Shown one piece after another: positions 60,701 through 64,000 of a DNA stretch of 64,000 nt. The stretch spans positions 62,001-126,000 of the forward strand of contig JADANN010000438.1 of assembly GCA_018806985.1 (NCBI GenBank), written 5' to 3'. Each line of letters starts with the position of its first letter. Position 1 is the first letter of the stretch. The position numbers and the translations under genes were made by a program. The notes under the pieces were generated by a model, which was not told where the DNA came from, did no database searches, and saw only the letters and a list, made by a program, of their open reading frames with translations. Source of the DNA: Angiostrongylus vasorum (Eukaryota; Nematoda; Chromadorea; Rhabditida; Metastrongylidae).

Positions 60701-61250
60701 AATGAATCAGTTCGCATAGATTTCAATCTTTCGTTGATTAGAAGTTACTTACTTGGATACTTGGATAGCCCGTTCACACTGGTTGTGCGGGCGCCAGCAT
60801 AATCTCCACTTTTTCGGAGTTTTGCTAGTTCAGCTATTGTGATTGGTTCCCTGGAGTCCCGAGGACAGCCAGGCCAAAGTCTGCCTCAGCTCGTCACCAC
60901 CACAACCAGTCGCCGCCCTTGTGGATCAGAGGGAGATTTGCCACCATGCAACTAGTTGGATACCGGGACGATGACGGATCCTGATATTGGTTTACTGACT
61001 AGACGTTACCGCTTGGAATGATAGTTCTTACTATTTCAGAAGCTTCAGAACATATTAAACATTTTCACGAGAATTTACGCATGCTTCAGAACTGTGAGGC
61101 CTTGAGTAATAAGCAAAGTTTTCAGTTCTAATTGAGAAGGATCGCAATCCGAAGTGGATTCCGGAAAGACTGGAGGACGTAACAGATGCCGTTGTGGAAC
61201 GATATTTCGATCCCCTAGGATGTGACGACTTGATATTTGATGGTTACTGA
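48730..61250 (+). CDS. HIBCH: 3-hydroxyisobutyryl-CoA hydrolase, mitochondrial
   Basis: Valine catabolism enzyme of the crotonase superfamily that hydrolyses 3-hydroxyisobutyryl-CoA in the mitochondrial matrix. Exons: 48730-48774, 49032-49178, 50649-50800, 50886-50968, 51480-51598, 51701-51791, 51862-52173, 56596-56668 and 61126-61250 (TGA). Exon 1 is a targeting peptide, [15 protein letters not shown]. Motifs: [31 protein letters not shown] (CoA/oxyanion loop), [29 protein letters not shown] then [16 protein letters not shown] (catalytic Glu and Asp of the family), [50 protein letters not shown], and a C-terminal exon with [16 protein letters not shown]. Summed CDS is 1147 nt, one base too many: exon 4 carries an extra G at its donor. 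Removing it gives 381 residues (human 386). Introns hold many repeats and a piggyBac transposase. Confidence 0.92.
50040..50153 (+). pseudogene. Penelope-like RT fragment in HIBCH intron 2
   Basis: Encodes [20 protein letters not shown], the segment just after the PLE catalytic box, then stops. It abuts an R2 copy. Confidence 0.6.
50154..50535 (-). repeat. R2 repeat, HIBCH intron 2
   Basis: Full-length reverse copy: CTCCCAACGGTTTACCGCCT to GGGCCGTCGAAGTGTCCAAG. Opposed to the copy at 51010. Confidence 0.85.
51010..51397 (+). repeat. R2 repeat, HIBCH intron 4
   Basis: Forward copy: ACACTTCGATGACCCATCC to CAGCCACGATGAGGCGG. With the reverse copy at 50154 it brackets exons 3 and 4. Confidence 0.85.
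51583..51708 (+). repeat. Direct 24-bp repeat at both ends of HIBCH intron 5
   Basis: 51583-51606 and 51685-51708 are identical (both centred on CTTTCAAGGTTGAAAG). The intron 51599-51700 starts and ends within the two copies at their internal AG/GT. Repeat offset and intron length are both 102 bp. Confidence 0.9.
52675..52955 (+). repeat. S1 SINE in HIBCH intron 7
   Basis: GGGGCGCTTGTAGCGCAATG head, ATGAGATCGTTCCCGGC B box, GGTGCCAGACTTCTCTGGG body, GAGAGTTTTATCC tail. Confidence 0.88.
52956..53345. repeat. R3 element with both terminal arms
   Basis: Left arm TTTATTTACTATAAAATAC..GGACCGCAAGTGTCTGCGGT; right arm ACATCTGCGGTGCGGAG..AATAGTAGGCAGTAAATAAA-like end. Arms of about 70-90 bp flank a single body with the CACCACCACACCATGGGGG box. 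Directly follows an S1 tail. Confidence 0.8.
53568..55157 (-). CDS. piggyBac-type transposase (DDE_Tnp_1_7), ORF intact
   Basis: Single 529-residue ORF with no introns. Acidic N-terminus (residues 1-60), then the piggyBac-family transposase domain: QPWVFDES (70-76), [26 protein letters not shown] (148-154), [18 protein letters not shown] (167-184), [20 protein letters not shown] (221-240), the second catalytic Asp in FTDNSYTSV (D296) and the third in LVDPREQM (D392), then a C-terminal Cys-rich zinc-binding domain (CVGC at 481-484 to CEF). The first catalytic Asp of the family (I-D-E motif) is Glu here (CIEES, E220), so cleavage activity is doubtful. It lies antisense inside HIBCH intron 7. 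Terminal inverted repeats and TTAA target duplication were not identified. An unbroken frame suggests a young copy or use of the protein. Confidence 0.93.
   Translation of the reverse strand: MSGEDEFKSIFDRLLMESDQEQIEDNEDNEESLMFPFEQSDESEAEAEGEDNGEVEASNDWYDYITPHQPWVFDESNSGVDQLLLLGCTEPIHFYELFMTDIWDLIVNETNNYGREKNQLWETTTVEEMKRFIGLCLKMEIVRLPRLRDYWSSSPAFACHPIGSQVISRDRFEKLLSHLHFANNANHNVHDNLYKISSVIELVNRNCKGVYRPGRNVCIEESLVPFKGRIEFGQYIQNKRHRYGVKMFKLRTRSGYTYSVAAYASTDNSRTGTMAEAAVMRLMDGLLDEGRHVFTDNSYTSVSLAKRLLERKTHLIGMCTKNSKGLPKQVIQQRLKRGQVKAQQNTSGVMVLKWKDKKDIIMISTVYDASLCANTLRPQVVESYSQGKILVDPREQMSSYSPYVRRTSKWYIRLFFHLVAQTCLVNAWRIYCENVRKITIHEFKAQVYMSLFEMDKIQLSTPSSGHILEDTGAESKKRRRCVGCYRKLSKCHDSKSAAIRTKQVRTRCSKCLRHFCLDCFNNVHKKCEF
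55700..56590. other. HIBCH intron 7 remainder, nothing recognised
   Basis: An open plus-strand frame from 56326 runs into exon 8 but its upstream part carries no HIBCH similarity, so it is treated as intron. Confidence 0.5.
56873..57158 (+). repeat. S1 SINE in HIBCH intron 8
   Basis: GTGGCGCGTGTTGCACAGTG head, GATCGATCCCGCGCCC B box, TACTAGACTTGTCTGGAAGG body, GACAGTTTTATCC tail. Confidence 0.88.
57838..58160 (-). repeat. R3 element
   Basis: Begins with a forward terminus (TTTATTTACTGCCTGCTC), then the reversed body: CGGCTTAACTGGGTTCATTG, GGGTGATTGCTGATGG, CCGCATGGTGTGGTGG, CACCGGCGGTCCGGCG, ATATCTCAGCATCATTGCAG. Confidence 0.75.
59265..59662 (+). repeat. R2 repeat, near-consensus copy
   Basis: CACTTGACACTTGACACTTG heptamer-type head, CCAAAGTCTGCCCCGGGTC, GAGACCCTGCCAGGGG, CGATGGGGCGGTAAACCGTT end. 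Least diverged R2 in the window. Confidence 0.88.
59940..60208 (+). repeat. S1 SINE in HIBCH intron 8
   Basis: GGGCGCGTGTGGCGCAGTGG head (cleanest A box in the window), AAATTGGTATCAGATTTGTC body, GAAAGCTTTCTCCTTTTA tail. Confidence 0.9.
60745..61000 (+). repeat. R2 repeat, 3'-truncated
   Basis: ACTTACTTGGATACTTGGAT head to GATCCTGATATTGGTTTACT; last third missing. Ends about 125 bp before HIBCH exon 9. Confidence 0.8.
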
Positions 61251-61669
61251 ATTCGTCTGACATGTTTAGAAATGCCAGTACTGTTATTTCTGTTAAGCTT
61301 AGTTTTGTTGCAGTGTTACTGTGTTGATTGATTGAATTTTTTTTTTGCAAAATGGCATTCCCGACATTTTATGCACGTGGTTTTTTCAGTAATAAACTGT
61401 TTGAAAGCACAGTCTGTTTTGGGTTACGGCTTTACTGAGTTCTAGTCGTTCGATCAATATTTTTTTCTAATTCAGCTTTGATAAAGATTCCATATTTATG
61501 AAGTGGATCACCGTTAGATACAAATAACTACTTTCTACCTATGGAAACTGCATGAGGGTATATATGCACTTGTGTAAGTCTGGGTAAGTGTGCCCAGCTG
61601 TTGTCCTCGGTATGTGGTTCTATACGAAATCCTTAATCTTTTAAGAGTCATTAACAACCTGTTGTGAGT

Positions 61670-62068
61670 TTAGTTGTTTAGTTGATAAGAAAGACATTGG
61701 GGACGACGACGAGATCTTGAGTTTGTGCTTCTTCTGTATTTGGGACAAGTGTTGGCCCATCGAGAGGAATCCAGTCGCAGCTTCTTAAAGAGTCTAAGAC
61801 TGTCAAAGTCAGCTTGAATCTTCATACATGGTGTATCGCAATTACTTCTACGAACAGTTGTTCGAAATGGAAAGAAATCCGACAAGATCTTGAATGTGCA
61901 CATCACCATGAGGAGGATGCAGTCATCAAAGAAACTCACATCCTCAAATGGTCGTTGTGAGTGAAGGTGGGTCGTCGACTCGTCTCTAGTTATCTTCAGC
62001 GCTTCTATCTCCACCACCATCTTGAAACCTCGGGAACAAAGTGCTTCTAGCGAGTTCACACTCTTCAT
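61670..62068 (-). CDS. Unrecognised 132-codon ORF
   Basis: Begins with an ATG at 62068 (MKSVNSLEALCSRGFKMVVE), middle FFDDCILLMVMCTFKIL, and ends in an Arg/Ser-rich tail (YRRSTNSRSRRRPQ). No family recognised; it could be a repeat-derived ORF or a real short gene. Confidence 0.25.
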   Translation of the reverse strand: MKSVNSLEALCSRGFKMVVEIEALKITRDESTTHLHSQRPFEDVSFFDDCILLMVMCTFKILSDFFPFRTTVRRSNCDTPCMKIQADFDSLRLFKKLRLDSSRWANTCPKYRRSTNSRSRRRPQCLSYQLNN

Positions 62069-62409
62069 TGGAAACTCCCGTCTTCCTCCTCTGACACTTG
62101 CTATTGTTATTCCCTTCTTACCAGCAACGGTCTCCCTGGAGTACTTTTGCCGTGGAATTCAAATAGATGAACAAAGTCGTGTCGCTGACGGTTTCCTGTG
62201 AACTAGTTCGCGTTGGTTTCAATGCGTTCTCATTTAAGCTGTTTTTTGAGTACTCGATCGATGGTTCGGTCATCATGAATCAATCAATGAGTCAAGGAAA
62301 ACCCATTGCTAATGCATTATCTGTTACGAAGAACAGCTTTCGGACGAGTTTATTCGTTTGCGTTCATTGCGGATTCTACAGTCCTAGCGAAATTTTATAG
62401 CCACGATAA

Positions 62410-63215
62410 GCTTGTAGATCATTAAGAAGACTTATAGTAGAAGGAGTTACAATGTAGATCTTTTGTCATCAGAATGAATCGTTGAAAATAAAAAAAAGAA
62501 AAAGGCTCGACCTTCACGAAGTGCAACTTTACCAGTTTTTCTTAAGATAATGTTTCTATGGAAATGCTACATATTTGCAATATTTATTCTCACAATCTCC
62601 CACCAATTCAGAAAAAAAAACGCTCGATTGAATCCCTAGGAGTGTCTATGTGTCTCAGAGCTACGACACTTTGGCATAAGATGGAATGGGGCCAGTAAAT
62701 TACGCATTCTTATCAATTCATGCAGTCACGTATGGATTAACATGCTTACCATTCTTTGTATCGGATGCAGTACATGCGTAACCGAAACCACCAGTCTAGG
62801 CTTTCACCGTGAGGTCATAATGCCATGTATCAGTGAAATCATTAGCTCGTAATCAAGCTTATCAATTGAGACGAAGACCATGATGACCTGCAAATCTTCA
62901 CTAGCAAGATGTCTGCTGATCTTCTCGTTTTGCATCCTCCATCTCAAGGAAGTTCTGATTTTCTAAAGTCTATGAATAACATGTGGTTTTCTCCTTAATA
63001 ATCTTAGACGACGTTAATGGAAAAGAGTCTTACTTGGCTACGGTCTCGGCCTCGTCGCCTTTTTCAGATTCGGGCCTAACCGGTCCTCTGGATAACATTC
63101 TCTTCTCTTCGTCTGCCTGTCATCAACACTTGATTTCGAGTACTGAGGCTATTGAATAAGTCGGAATACTAGGATCTGATGGTATCCTTGAATTCCTCGT
63201 TGGTATTGGTGGCTT
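62410..63215. other. No gene recognised
   Basis: AT-rich with simple A/T runs. Weak fold-back-related sequence lies near 62990-63090. Confidence 0.4.
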
Positions 63216-63218
63216 CTA

Positions 63219-63448
63219 CCAGTCGATTTTAGGGATTCCAGCAAATCAATTTAGTGGAGTTGACCATTACTTTCATGTTTAGGGATGACATGTTATGATT
63301 CTGTTCGAACCATACTCTTAGGAAATCTTTAGGCCAGTCGATTTTAGGGATTCCAGCAAATCAATTTAGTGGAGTTGACCATTTCTTTCATGTCTAGGGA
63401 TGACATGTTATGATTCTGTTCGAACCACCCTCTTAGGAAATCTTTAGG
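63219..63448. repeat. Two tandem 115-bp units
   Basis: Unit 1 at 63219-63333 and unit 2 at 63334-63448, both starting CCAGTCGATTTTAGGG and ending GGAAATCTTTAGG. Only a few mismatches (TTAC/TTTC, GTTTA/GTCTA, CATAC/CACCC), so the duplication is recent. Confidence 0.9.
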
Positions 63449-63754
63449 AAAATTCTGGAAACGTTTACGATTCGGACTTTTCGAATTGTCAAGATTTATC
63501 CTGAAAATTATCACGTCTATCCACGTAGAAATGCCTCCTCACGTTGATAATCAACGTGCTCAAAAGTCTTAGCCGCATGGACCTCGATGGCAGCTACTTT
63601 GGTCGCTGGTGTCGTTGTTATTAAGGCTATCTAATGGACTTCGTATTATAACAGGTTAATTCGTATTAAAGTAGTAGAAATGATGGGTCGGCTACTATGG
63701 CCGGCCAGTTAACTAGATTTTGAGATATTTCAAAAACCGACTTTACTTTAACCT

Positions 63755-63875
63755 CGGTATGAAATCAATATGTAATCTTTCTTGGATAAGCTTTCACGAC
63801 GTTGATAGCGTTTTTATTCGGGCAACGCTTCGACGTCGTCGTTCTCATCGGAGCCGGTGATCCGAGTCGATGGTC
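63755..63875 (-). repeat. Fold-back/PLE-end-like sequence with hammerhead-like block
   Basis: Minus strand: GGCTCCGATGAGAACGACG, then ACGTCGAAGCGTTGCCCG, AACGTCGTGAAAGCTTATCC. Shares order and spacing with the elements at 32628 and 44609, but only one arm is in the window. Confidence 0.5.
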
Positions 63876-64000
63876 CACAGTCGTACGTCTTCTGGATGTA
63901 GTGTCTTCGTCGTCATGTCGAGTCCTTCTTCAGTGGAGCACCGCTGGAATGGAGCAACCTCACTAGGCAATAACGATTCCGACTTCTGCAGGATGGATTG

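Noticed and set aside
1..64000. CRISPR arrays, operon-type bacterial genes, rRNA
   Set aside because: No regular short direct repeats with spacers, no dense co-directional ORFs and no rRNA sequence; all real genes are intron-rich.

Overview
The window looks like nuclear DNA of a nematode, most likely a clade V/strongylid worm such as a hookworm. The host genes are split into many small exons with short TTTTCAG-type acceptors. Two genes have an acceptor directly at, or 7 nt before, the ATG, which is what spliced-leader trans-splicing leaves. Introns and spacers are packed with short interspersed repeats plus decayed Penelope-like and RTE-like retroelements. The species assignment is inference; no rRNA or mitochondrial marker is present.

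Host genes: (1) 1-7.5 kb, plus strand: the 3' part of a many-fingered C2H2 zinc-finger gene. (2) 26.3-26.9 kb, minus strand: a small four-exon gene, tentatively MYCBP-like. (3) 31.0-35.7 kb, minus strand: a USP46/USP12-type deubiquitinase, nine exons, complete except for the first coding exon. (4) 38.5-46.2 kb, minus strand: kanadaptin (SLC4A1AP) with an FHA domain, eleven exons. (5) 48.7-61.3 kb, plus strand: mitochondrial 3-hydroxyisobutyryl-CoA hydrolase (HIBCH), nine exons including a separate targeting-peptide exon. Most of these exons were found by reading splice sites and family motifs; several are too short to show up as stand-alone ORFs.

Mobile DNA: 8.3-9.4 and 28.1-29.45 kb hold RTE-like reverse transcriptase pseudogenes. 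10.5-19.2 kb is a graveyard of Penelope-like elements (PLEs) in both orientations, including a pair of ~900 bp inverted arms. A piggyBac-type transposase with an unbroken 529-residue ORF lies antisense inside HIBCH intron 7. Three short repeat families are scattered throughout: S1 (tRNA-derived SINE, ~280 bp), R2 (~370 bp, often with a tandem heptamer at its 5' end) and R3 (fold-back element carrying GGACCGCAG..CTGCGGT hairpins). Many are inside introns of the host genes.

Most interesting points: an HIBCH intron whose two splice sites lie in an exact 24-bp direct repeat; an extra G at an HIBCH splice donor that breaks the frame by one; opposed R2 copies bracketing HIBCH exons 3-4; a Glu in place of the first catalytic Asp of the piggyBac transposase; and hammerhead-ribozyme-like cores in the PLE ends and small fold-back elements. 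I did not find a clearly new multi-gene system. Repeat boundaries are approximate (about 10-30 bp).
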